From RGIG1668 sp045124495 (GTDB lineage: Bacteria; Bacillota; Clostridia; Lachnospirales; Lachnospiraceae): 64,000 nt of DNA. The stretch spans positions 1 to 64,000 of the forward strand of contig JBGVLX010000051.1 of assembly GCA_045124495.1 (NCBI GenBank), in the 5' to 3' direction. Positions within the stretch are counted from its first letter, which is position 1, and the number at the start of each line of letters is the position of its first letter. The notes beneath the pieces were generated by a model. That model did not search any database and had not been told where the DNA came from. It saw nothing but the letters and a program-made list of their open reading frames with translations. The translations under genes were made by a program, and so were the position numbers. Below are positions 55,474 through 63,241 of the stretch, piece by piece.

Positions 55474-58143
55474 CTATTTTTCTGCAATTTTCTCCTCTCT
55501 TATTTTTTTCTCATGCAATTCATACATGTATTCCGTAGCAAACTGAATTTTGGTAGCATTGAACCCTTCTTCCATAGGAAACAGGAAAAAGCTGTCATCC
55601 AATGTGGATAAAGTAATACATTGTCCCTTATTCCGATAGTTATATTCTGTATGCACAGAATAACATTGTGCAGGAGTCCAAATCAAAGTTTCTTCTTTTC
55701 CTGTCAAATAATTTCGAAACGACAATTGGTATCCTTCTAAATCATGAATCAGGTGACCTTCCCCACAAAAGATAAAGTTTTTTGCATTTGGAAGTGCATA
55801 CACTTCAACTTTACAATCCAAAGAATAAGTATGACCATCAATTTCTGCTTTTACCTGTTTTCTCTGCCACTCGTACCAATCCGGAATATAACGTTCCTCC
55901 TGCTCCCTTCGCAAGGTTCCGTATTCATCCATTTCATATTCTACTCCACAATTCTGGCAGAATAGCTTGTTGTCCTTGGTATTCATTTGAAATTCCACTT
56001 TACAACATCTGCATTGATATAAAGGGAGATGTAATCCTTCTGCCCGTTTTTTATATGTAATGGCCATTTTTTGCTCCCGTTGCCATGCATACTCATCATA
56101 GGAAAGTAATTCACTTAGCTTTTCATAAATCTCCGAAACAGACAATTCACTAACTTCCTGTTTTGTCAATGCATAGGTCATTTCCGTATGCAGACGTGCC
56201 TCTTTTCGTTTCGTCAGATTCCAAATAGGGGATTGTAAGTAATTTCCTTTCATATTTAATGTGACCACCGGAACCTTTAACATCTTCACCAATTTCGCCA
56301 CAGAAACAGGGAGTTTCGAACTAGTTCCAACATTGGCATATCTTGCTTCCGGATAAAATACCAGAATTCCCTTTCGTTCCATCACATTTTTTATATTTTT
56401 GACCAAAGATAAATCATCTACAAATTTTCTCGTTCCCAGACACCCTATCTGGCGATATAACCATTCACCATAGTATTCAAAACCTTCTAATTCTGAGACA
56501 TAATTTGCCCGGTGGGGAAATAAAGCCAATGGAGAAACATAAAAATCCGTAAAAGAATGATGGGTTCCTAAAACCAGAAATGGTGGTTTTATTCCTCTTT
56601 TTTCTGATTTTACAATTTTTAATCCTGCCTTCCATGTAACTAAATAACAGCCAAGCCAGATAAAAGGCATAGCAAACAAATTCTGTCTAGGAGGTATTTT
56701 TACTCTGTCAAAGGGTTTTATTACCGGGTTTAAATCAGTATCTTTCCTAACATAACGGCGAACCCATGGCAACTGGCATACCAGATAATATAAGATTCCG
56801 GTTCCAATGAAAGAACACCCGGTAGGCGTTAAAGTAAACAAAAATGTATTATGTATTTCACCCGTTACCGGATTATAAATCGCAAGGGAAATAAAACATC
56901 CTATCACCAGGCACAAAAGACCAACAATGTTAAACCCTTTCGTATATTGATACGCATTATGCCCCTCTATTTCATAGGCACTTTTTAAATCGATTCTCTG
57001 CTTTCTTATGAAGAAAAAGTCTGTAAACAATAAAGCCGCCAAAGGTGCATACACACAGGCGCTAATGGTTAAAAAGGAACCAAAATATTCTACAATCTTC
57101 CCCCAAACACAAAGTCCTCCTACATATATCCCTAGAATCATGACCAAAATACGGTAATCCGCTTTTCGGAAACTGGATTTTAGCATAACTCCATAAAGAT
57201 AAGAACCTACCGCCTGGGTTCCGATATTAGCAAACGCCACCAATAACAAAGAGGTTAATCCAAGAGCCGGCACAGACAATGTGGCCATCATCAAAGTAGG
57301 ATCATCCACCATTTCCCCGGTCACATATTGCATGGCAATAGCCATAACTGCACCAACAACCACAAAGAAAGAACCAGCCAGTCCCTGTCCTAACACTCCA
57401 GCATAGTAACCTGACTTTTCACTTTTACAAAGTCGTGGAATCTCTGCCATGCCTCCCACCAAGGTAATAACAAAAGCAAAATTCGCCTCAATAGACAGAA
57501 TATATGGTGTAATATTATGATCAAAGTCAGTGTTTTGTGGTTTATAGTTCCATATTACCTCTGCTGGTACAGCAGAAAACCCTACAATCACCACAACTAT
57601 CCCCACCAGTAACAACAATGGAACCAAAATTCTGGTAGTCCATGTAATAGTGGAAACACCACGATATGCAATAAAAGTACCAACCATAACACAAAGAAGT
57701 CCTAACATAAGATGACTTCCCTCAGGCAGGGTAATTCCAAACAATCCAAACAAATTCTCCATGGATGAGGCAAATAAGTCACAGCACACTGCATACCAGG
57801 GATAATTAATAAGGATAATTACTACTGTCATTACCTTAACACCTTTTTTTCCGAATACACTTCGCAGCCATACCCAGATATCAATTCCATATCTTGTAGA
57901 CAAAATGACAGGCAGCTGATAAATCATTAACATCAGAATTGCTCCTAAAAAAGCTCCGATTAACAATTGCTTAAATCCAACCAGACTTGCCAGATAAGAC
58001 CCCTGGGTATAACTCCAGGTTGCAATGCAATAGCCGGATAATACCAATAAAGCATCCAAAAAACCATAAGTACGTTCTTTTCCAAGAACGGGCCAGATTC
58101 CGCAATAGACTTCATTTTTTATTTTTTCATTCGTATCTTTCAT
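55474..58143 (-). CDS. NCS1-type permease fused to a PlsC-like acyltransferase and zinc ribbon
   Basis: 889 residues in one uninterrupted frame. Residues about 1-440 form a polytopic cytosine/purine-permease (NCS1) domain with some twelve hydrophobic segments (e.g. DALLVLSGYCIATWSYTQG, GGMAEIPRLCKSEKSGYY). After a linker and one more hydrophobic segment comes a PlsC-like domain: LGTHHSFTDFYVSP (H-x4-D) and FYPEARYANVG in place of the EGTR motif. A zinc ribbon follows, with CRCC and CQNC pairs, then a beta-rich C-terminal region. ATG 58143 is set by ATAAGG; an in-frame start at 58188 overlaps the small upstream gene. Substrate unknown. The order transporter-acyltransferase recalls LplT-Aas lysophospholipid recycling fusions. 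Confidence 0.88.
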   Translation of the reverse strand: MKDTNEKIKNEVYCGIWPVLGKERTYGFLDALLVLSGYCIATWSYTQGSYLASLVGFKQLLIGAFLGAILMLMIYQLPVILSTRYGIDIWVWLRSVFGKKGVKVMTVVIILINYPWYAVCCDLFASSMENLFGLFGITLPEGSHLMLGLLCVMVGTFIAYRGVSTITWTTRILVPLLLLVGIVVVIVGFSAVPAEVIWNYKPQNTDFDHNITPYILSIEANFAFVITLVGGMAEIPRLCKSEKSGYYAGVLGQGLAGSFFVVVGAVMAIAMQYVTGEMVDDPTLMMATLSVPALGLTSLLLVAFANIGTQAVGSYLYGVMLKSSFRKADYRILVMILGIYVGGLCVWGKIVEYFGSFLTISACVYAPLAALLFTDFFFIRKQRIDLKSAYEIEGHNAYQYTKGFNIVGLLCLVIGCFISLAIYNPVTGEIHNTFLFTLTPTGCSFIGTGILYYLVCQLPWVRRYVRKDTDLNPVIKPFDRVKIPPRQNLFAMPFIWLGCYLVTWKAGLKIVKSEKRGIKPPFLVLGTHHSFTDFYVSPLALFPHRANYVSELEGFEYYGEWLYRQIGCLGTRKFVDDLSLVKNIKNVMERKGILVFYPEARYANVGTSSKLPVSVAKLVKMLKVPVVTLNMKGNYLQSPIWNLTKRKEARLHTEMTYALTKQEVSELSVSEIYEKLSELLSYDEYAWQREQKMAITYKKRAEGLHLPLYQCRCCKVEFQMNTKDNKLFCQNCGVEYEMDEYGTLRREQEERYIPDWYEWQRKQVKAEIDGHTYSLDCKVEVYALPNAKNFIFCGEGHLIHDLEGYQLSFRNYLTGKEETLIWTPAQCYSVHTEYNYRNKGQCITLSTLDDSFFLFPMEEGFNATKIQFATEYMYELHEKKIREEKIAEK

Positions 58144-58159
58144 TTTTACCTTATCCCTC

Positions 58160-58318
58160 TTATAAAAAAGCTCCTGCGATGATTCCAATCAGACAACCAA
58201 GAACTATAACTCCCACTCCAATATAATCTTTCCTTCCCATTCGCTTTATCTCTGGTATTCCATTTTCCACCTGAGCTATGCGAAGTTCAATTTCTTTTTC
58301 AAATTCCTTTTCTGTCAT
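58160..58318 (-). CDS. Small membrane protein (52 residues) paired with the fusion gene
   Basis: ATG 58318, with AAGGGG 6 nt upstream; stop at 58160. A charged helix (MTEKEFEKEIELRIAQVE) precedes one membrane segment (about 33-52, IGVGVIVLGCLIGIIAGAFL). It ends 16 bp before the permease-acyltransferase fusion, so it is probably its small subunit or assembly partner, as small single-span proteins often accompany permeases. No family recognised. Confidence 0.75.
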   Translation of the reverse strand: MTEKEFEKEIELRIAQVENGIPEIKRMGRKDYIGVGVIVLGCLIGIIAGAFL

Positions 58319-58481
58319 ACTTTTCCCCTTCTCCCTCATTTATACCGCTGATTTCCATTTCAAATACAGATATAATTTTACAAATTATGATTATTGTAGT
58401 AACGCAAGTGTCAAAAGTGAATTTTTCGTTATCGTTCATGGAAACCGCATCAATTTTACCTCTCATTGTTATCATGAATTG

Positions 58482-58796
58482 CTACGATGTCTGAACCAAA
58501 TCCAGTATTTCCTGTTTCGAAACTGCTCCTACGGATCGATTCACTTCTACTCCATCTTTCATTACGATTAAAGTAGGAATATTAGCTACATGAAATTCCT
58601 GAGCAAGTCCTCGTTCCTCATCTACATTTATTTTTCCTACCACAAATTCTTCTTGTTCCTGTCCGATGTTTTCAAGCACCGGTGCTATCATACGGCATGG
58701 TGGACACCACTCAGCCCAAAAGTCCAGTAAAACTGGTTTTGAATTTTCAATTACCTCTGTTTCAAAATTTTCCTTTGTTATTTTTAAAACTGACAT
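58482..58796 (-). CDS. trxA: Thioredoxin with WCPPC active site
   Basis: 104 residues, a full-length thioredoxin fold. The active site is AEWCPPC (residues 28-34) in place of the usual WCGPC; the cis-Pro in NIPTLIV and the buried Asp (LLDFWAEW) are present. Reduces disulfides in the cytoplasm. A Pro for Gly change between the cysteines generally alters redox potential. It has its own promoter at 58841-58870. No thioredoxin reductase gene is nearby. Confidence 0.95.
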   Translation of the reverse strand: MSVLKITKENFETEVIENSKPVLLDFWAEWCPPCRMIAPVLENIGQEQEEFVVGKINVDEERGLAQEFHVANIPTLIVMKDGVEVNRSVGAVSKQEILDLVQTS

Positions 58797-58840
58797 TTTT
58801 TTCTCCTTCTTTCCACTTTTATTAATTAGGTGACTGCGAA

Positions 58841-58870
58841 ACTATAATATTTTTTGTGAAAGTGATTCAA
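58841..58870 (-). promoter_or_regulatory. Promoter of trxA
   Basis: TTGAAT (58865-58870) and TATAGT (58841-58846), 18-bp spacer, about 45 bp upstream of the start codon. Confidence 0.55.
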
Positions 58871-58909
58871 AAGTAACAAAACAATGCAGGCACGCTTTCG
58901 CTGCGTCTT

Positions 58910-59215
58910 CTATTTGACTTCAAAATCCAGACAAGAGCGGGATTTTGTATACGTTCTTACCTTGGTATCTGCGACTTCCACATGAGCCGGATGAACCGCA
59001 TATCCTTTCAATGCTTCTTCATTTTCAAAAGTAGAATCCAGCATCAAATCTGCATTAGAAGACGCTAAAGAATCTGTTTGAACATAAATTTCCAGTAAGC
59101 CGGGAATTTTTCCTTGTAATCCTTCCAATCCTTCTTTGATACCACATTTTATCTTTTCTTTTTCCTCATTTGAAAATTCATCCTTTAACTGCCACAAAAT
59201 AATATGCTTAACCAT
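58910..59215 (-). CDS. Dabb (stress-responsive A/B barrel) family protein
   Basis: 101 residues. The ferredoxin-like Dabb pattern is visible: VKHIILWQLKDE at the N-terminus, then GLEGLQGKIPGLLEIYVQTD, DLMLDSTFENEEALKGYAVHPAH and VADTKVRTY. Dimeric barrels of this family serve varied, often unknown, roles. ATG 59215 is used because the ATG at 59221 lies too close to GGAGAA. Its promoter region is built from tandem repeats. Confidence 0.88.
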   Translation of the reverse strand: MVKHIILWQLKDEFSNEEKEKIKCGIKEGLEGLQGKIPGLLEIYVQTDSLASSNADLMLDSTFENEEALKGYAVHPAHVEVADTKVRTYTKSRSCLDFEVK

Positions 59216-59272
59216 TATCATTTCTCCTTTTCTATCATTTTAAACCTTAACAACTTAAATTTTACCCTAACT

Positions 59273-59278
59273 ATTATA
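59273..59278 (-). promoter_or_regulatory. -10 box of the Dabb gene next to a T tract
   Basis: TATAAT preceded on the minus strand by a seven-T run (59281-59287) that belongs to the first repeat unit. No clear -35 is present; the repeat replaces it. Confidence 0.45.
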
Positions 59279-59280
59279 CC

Positions 59281-59382
59281 AAAAAAACATTTAAAATACC
59301 ACTTTTCTTTTCTTTAAAAAAACATTTAAAATAACACTTTTCTTTTCTCTAAAAAAAAATTTAAAATACCACTTTTCTTTTT
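59281..59382. repeat. 35-bp A/T-rich tandem repeat, three copies
   Basis: Units begin at 59281, 59316 and 59351: a run of A, then CATTTAAAATACCACTTTTC, then T-rich sequence. The first two differ at only two or so positions, and the third is slightly short. The array abuts the -10 of the Dabb gene. It contains long A and T tracts prone to slippage. Confidence 0.8.
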
Positions 59383-59395
59383 AAAAAAACAAAAA

Positions 59396-59458
59396 AACGA
59401 ATGACAACTATCTGTTACTATTCACCAGAATGGTAACAACTAGTTCATGTCATTCGTT
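59396..59458 (-). terminator. Terminator of the HAD gene, with a dispersed palindrome in its loop
   Basis: AACGAATGACA (59396-59406) and TGTCATTCGTT (59448-59458) are perfect 11-bp arms, with A/T tracts outside. Inside the loop, 59414-59437 (GTTACTATTCAC..AGAATGGTAAC) is a degenerate copy of the dispersed palindrome. Confidence 0.75.
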
Positions 59459-59504
59459 TTCCAAACTAATATTCTTTTTTACATTCTTCGCAAATTCTAT
59501 AAAT

Positions 59505-60149
59505 CTATAAAATAACACTAGAAATTTCTGACACGGTATTTACAATATGGGTTGCACCTGCCTTTTTTAATTCTTCATAATTTCCATAGCCAAACAGTAC
59601 TCCAATGGAATCAATTCCCACTTCTTTTGCTCCCAAAATATCATGTTCCCGGTCACCAACCATCACCGTTTTAGACAAATCCTCAATGCCTGCTTTTTCC
59701 AAGGCATAAGAAATCACATCTGCTTTTTTACTTCTTACTCCATCCATACTGGCACCACCAATGAAGTCGAAATACTGTTCCAACTGAAAATGCTCCAAAA
59801 TCCGGATTGCAAATTCTTCCGGTTTTGAAGTTGCTAAAATCAGCTTACAACCGGAAGTTTTCAGAGTTTCTAATAACTCTTTGATTCCTTCATATACTTC
59901 ATTTTCAAATAAACCTTTTTCCCGGAAATATTCCCTGTAATATTCCACAGACTGCTTTGCCTTTTCTTGTGAAAATCCAAAAAAACGTTCAAAGGATTCC
60001 TGAAGGGGTGGTCCGATAAATCGATACAATTCACTTCGGTCTCCCACTTCAATCTCCCATTTTTTCAAAGCATACATCACAGAATTCGTAATTCCCAGTC
60101 CCGGATCCGTCAAGGTACCATCTAAATCGAAAAGTACTACCTGATACAT
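59505..60149 (-). CDS. HAD-superfamily hydrolase, phosphoglycolate phosphatase-like
   Basis: 214 residues. HAD motif I VLFDLDGTLTDPG (nucleophile Asp8), motif II LATSKP and motif IV MVGDREHDILGAKE, with a helical cap at about 18-80. This is the Gph/PpaX type; substrate is not evident, and a nucleotide or pyrophosphate role is equally likely. GAAGGAGGAAA precedes ATG 60149. It follows the chemoreceptor gene by 62 bp, with an 8-bp inverted repeat TTCAGAGC/GCTCTGAA (60165-60230) across the junction. Confidence 0.92.
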   Translation of the reverse strand: MYQVVLFDLDGTLTDPGLGITNSVMYALKKWEIEVGDRSELYRFIGPPLQESFERFFGFSQEKAKQSVEYYREYFREKGLFENEVYEGIKELLETLKTSGCKLILATSKPEEFAIRILEHFQLEQYFDFIGGASMDGVRSKKADVISYALEKAGIEDLSKTVMVGDREHDILGAKEVGIDSIGVLFGYGNYEELKKAGATHIVNTVSEISSVIL

Positions 60150-60211
60150 TTTTTCCTCCTTCGTTTCAGAGCCGTTATCGTTACTTTTCCCACATTAATA
60201 ACCCGGTACAG

Positions 60212-61948
60212 CTACCCCACCTGCTCTGAAGTTACAGTTTCATTTATGTTAAAATCCTGAATTTCCAATTCTAACATCTTTGCGGTTTCTCTTAAATTTC
60301 CTGCCGCTTCCTCTACACCGCCAAAACGATTTGCCATCTCCGTAATCAAAGAATTGGTTTCCTGAGTACTGGCAACATTATCCCCAGCAACATCAGATAA
60401 GGAATGAATCACTGTTTCAATGCTAATTCTTAATTCCTCTAATTCTCTTGCATTTCTTTCAATTCCCTTAATTCCGGTAATGGAAGACTGGATTTCTGTC
60501 ATCACCTGATTTACAATTTCTTCTGTATGAAGAATGTAATGATTTTGAGAACAAATTACCTCTTCCATGTTCGTCATGGTATTTACTGCCAGTTCTGAAT
60601 TATAAATCAAAGCATTTACAATATCATCAATCTTCTTACTTGCGCTATCTGATTGCTCCGCAAGTTTTTGTATCTGGGTTGCCACAACAGCAAATCCTTT
60701 TCCTGCCTCTCCGGCTCTGGCAGCTTCAATGCTTGCATTTAAAGACAACAATGCAGTTTCTGAAGCAATTTCTGAAATAAAGTCAGATGCCTGCTTAATT
60801 TTTTGTGCAGATTCATTGGTTTCCACAGTTTGTCCAGCAATGGTTTTTACTGCATTTTGGACTTCCTTGCTAATGGATTTTAATTCCATAATAGATTTAA
60901 ATGCATTATCTCCGGATTCTTTCATAACGTCCGCACTTCCATTTAATTCCTTTGTATCTTTTCCTGTGGCAATGATTAAAGCACCCATACGATTCATGTT
61001 ATCAAAAGCCTCTCCAGTATCCTCTGCCTGTTTCAAAGCCCCATTGGTGATTACCTCTACTGCATCCCTGGCATGATTCATATTTATCAAAGTATCACGA
61101 GACAGGCTTTCCATTTCATCGGAAGCTTTTAATAACTGATTCGTACTACTGCTGATTCCTCCAATGATTTTTCTAAGTTCTTCCTGAAGTACTTTTATTG
61201 CCCGTGTCAAATCTCCCACTTCGTCTTTTCTTTTTAAATCTTTCTTATCAAAAACCACATTCAATTCACCGGAAGACACTGACTGTACCCCGGATATGCT
61301 CCTCTTTAAAGATTTTGTTATGGATTTTGCCATAAACCCTACACCAAAAACACAGATCAAAGAAGTAATAATTACAACTCCTATAATAAGGAAAAGTACA
61401 TTCTTTACACTACGATATGCTTCCTCTTTGTTAATTCCTGCAAAAACCATACCAATTGGCTTATCACTTCCTCCTGTCTGATAAACCGGAACATAATAAC
61501 CACAAAATGTAGTTCCATCTATGGAAACGTTTTCACTAAAATACTCCTTGCCACCTTCTAATACAATTTCAACAATTTTATCCCCTGCAGGACTTCCTAA
61601 AATTCTTTGTCCATTAGCATCTATCGCAGAGGTCATAACTCTCCTTGAACCATAAAAAAAGGTAACTTCCACTCCGGATTCTTCTTTTATAGTATCAACC
61701 AGTTTCTCCGATTGTGATATATTATATGCACCTTTCCAGATATCTCCGTTACTTGTTTCCATGTACTCTCCGGTATTCTGATCATAAGCCGCAAGAGTGG
61801 CCACAGCGGATCCCTTCAAAGACTGTTCCACCTGGCTGACAATAGAATTTTTTATGTAAGTCTCTGCCAATATCATGATGATTACGCTTAATGTAAGCAT
61901 AGGAACTAAGGATGCCATCAAAATCTTCTTCATAAAATTCATATTCAT
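60212..61948 (-). CDS. Methyl-accepting chemotaxis protein with single Cache-type sensor
   Basis: 578 residues. TM1 (about 9-28, ILMASLVPMLTLSVIIMILAE), an exported sensor of 155 residues with GVEVTFFYGSRRVMTS and TFCGYYVPVYQTGGSDKPIG typical of sCache domains, TM2 (about 187-209), HAMP, then the signalling helix with EAARAGEAGKGFAVVATQI. AGGAGGGCGGC precedes ATG 61948. It begins 11 bp after the gene for a BMP-type binding lipoprotein, which may deliver its ligand. Confidence 0.95.
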   Translation of the reverse strand: MNMNFMKKILMASLVPMLTLSVIIMILAETYIKNSIVSQVEQSLKGSAVATLAAYDQNTGEYMETSNGDIWKGAYNISQSEKLVDTIKEESGVEVTFFYGSRRVMTSAIDANGQRILGSPAGDKIVEIVLEGGKEYFSENVSIDGTTFCGYYVPVYQTGGSDKPIGMVFAGINKEEAYRSVKNVLFLIIGVVIITSLICVFGVGFMAKSITKSLKRSISGVQSVSSGELNVVFDKKDLKRKDEVGDLTRAIKVLQEELRKIIGGISSSTNQLLKASDEMESLSRDTLINMNHARDAVEVITNGALKQAEDTGEAFDNMNRMGALIIATGKDTKELNGSADVMKESGDNAFKSIMELKSISKEVQNAVKTIAGQTVETNESAQKIKQASDFISEIASETALLSLNASIEAARAGEAGKGFAVVATQIQKLAEQSDSASKKIDDIVNALIYNSELAVNTMTNMEEVICSQNHYILHTEEIVNQVMTEIQSSITGIKGIERNARELEELRISIETVIHSLSDVAGDNVASTQETNSLITEMANRFGGVEEAAGNLRETAKMLELEIQDFNINETVTSEQVG

Positions 61949-61959
61949 ATGCCGCCCTC

Positions 61960-63150
61960 CTAATCTAGTACCACGACATTTTTATAGTACCAGTTTATAT
62001 TCCCGGTAATTGTCGCATCATCCAAAGTCTTTCCAGCCTCACCTATGATGTCACCTGTATTTGTTTCCAATTCTCCATCAAACACATTAAAGGTTCCGGA
62101 TAGAATCCTAGATACTTCTTCATTATATTTTTCCTGGGTTCCTTCTTTACAAAAACTTGCAAGATTCGTTACCTGCACAAGACTCTCTGTCATACCACCA
62201 AAATAATTCTCTCCGGTCCAGCTTCCGTCTATGACACTTTTCACCGCTGAAGTATAATATGCACTCCAATTCCAGATTACACTACACAAACAGGAATCCG
62301 GTGTTTCTTTGCTCATGTCCGAATTATAGCCTATTCCATAAACTCCATATTCCTGGGCTAAAGTTTGTGGAAATGCGGTATCACAGTGTTGCGTAATGAC
62401 ATCACAATCCATATCTAATAATTTTCTGGCCGCATTTTCTTCTCCTGCCGGGTCATACCAGCTGTTTGTTATCTTTACATAAACCGTAGCATCCGGATTT
62501 ACCGTAGCCACCCCGATTGCGAAGGCATCAATTCCACCTGTCACCTCAGAGTTGGTATGATCCATGGCAGCAACATAACCTAATTTATTGGTTGTCGTAT
62601 TTAATCCTGCCACAATTCCACTTAAATAACGTGCCTGATAGATTCTTCCGAAATAGTTATTAAAATTTTTACCATTAGACATATAACCTGTTCCATGTGA
62701 AAAATAGATATCCGGATATTCTTCTGCCATTTCACTAGTAGTTTCCATGTAACCCCAGCTGGTAGTAAAAATAACATTACAATCCGCGTCAATACACTCC
62801 TGAATTGCTTTTCTCGTACCTACCTGATCCGTGTCATCTACTATTTTTTTCACAATCTGCTCCTCAGAAAGCATCAAATTTTCCCGCATTCCTTCAATTC
62901 CCAAATCATGGGTATAGGAATATCCACTTCCTTCTGCCGGATCCGTAATATAGATTACTCCCACTTTTATGTCTTCTTTTGAAATTCCATTCTTCTGGCT
63001 ATCGCTTTGCTCCACGGTCTCATTCAAACTTTCATATCCATCGTTGACAGCAATATCATCCGGCTCTGAACTTTTTCCACATCCCGAAACCAATGTAGAA
63101 AGAAGTAGTGCCCCTGTCATTATTTTTGCAAATATACTTTTCTTTCTCAC
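61960..63150 (-). CDS. BMP family substrate-binding lipoprotein
   Basis: 396 residues, start GTG 63150 with TGGAGGAGAAA. A signal peptide ends in the lipobox LVSGC (Cys24). The mature protein is a periplasmic-binding fold of the basic-membrane-protein/Med family: KVGVIYITDPAEGSGYSYTH, IFTTSWGYM, FSHGTGY, DCDVITQHCDTAFPQ. Known members bind purine nucleosides or related ligands for ABC import. No ABC permease is present; the partner gene is a chemoreceptor. An extended -10 (TGGTATAAT, 63203-63211) lies upstream. Confidence 0.93.
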   Translation of the reverse strand: MRKKSIFAKIMTGALLLSTLVSGCGKSSEPDDIAVNDGYESLNETVEQSDSQKNGISKEDIKVGVIYITDPAEGSGYSYTHDLGIEGMRENLMLSEEQIVKKIVDDTDQVGTRKAIQECIDADCNVIFTTSWGYMETTSEMAEEYPDIYFSHGTGYMSNGKNFNNYFGRIYQARYLSGIVAGLNTTTNKLGYVAAMDHTNSEVTGGIDAFAIGVATVNPDATVYVKITNSWYDPAGEENAARKLLDMDCDVITQHCDTAFPQTLAQEYGVYGIGYNSDMSKETPDSCLCSVIWNWSAYYTSAVKSVIDGSWTGENYFGGMTESLVQVTNLASFCKEGTQEKYNEEVSRILSGTFNVFDGELETNTGDIIGEAGKTLDDATITGNINWYYKNVVVLD

Positions 63151-63202
63151 TCTTTCTCCTCCACTTCATCCTTTGTTTTTCGTTTTCCTCATTAACTATT
63201 AC

Positions 63203-63211
63203 ATTATACCA
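63203..63211 (-). promoter_or_regulatory. Extended -10 promoter of the BMP-chemoreceptor pair
   Basis: TGGTATAAT on the minus strand (TATAAT at 63203-63208) about 50 bp before the GTG start; no recognisable -35. Confidence 0.45.
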
Positions 63212-63241
63212 CGACATCATGATGATTGGTAGAAAAAAAAA

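Noticed and set aside
59281..59382. CRISPR or origin iterons in the A/T-rich repeats
   Set aside because: No spacers, no dnaA-type boxes and only three units directly next to a promoter.
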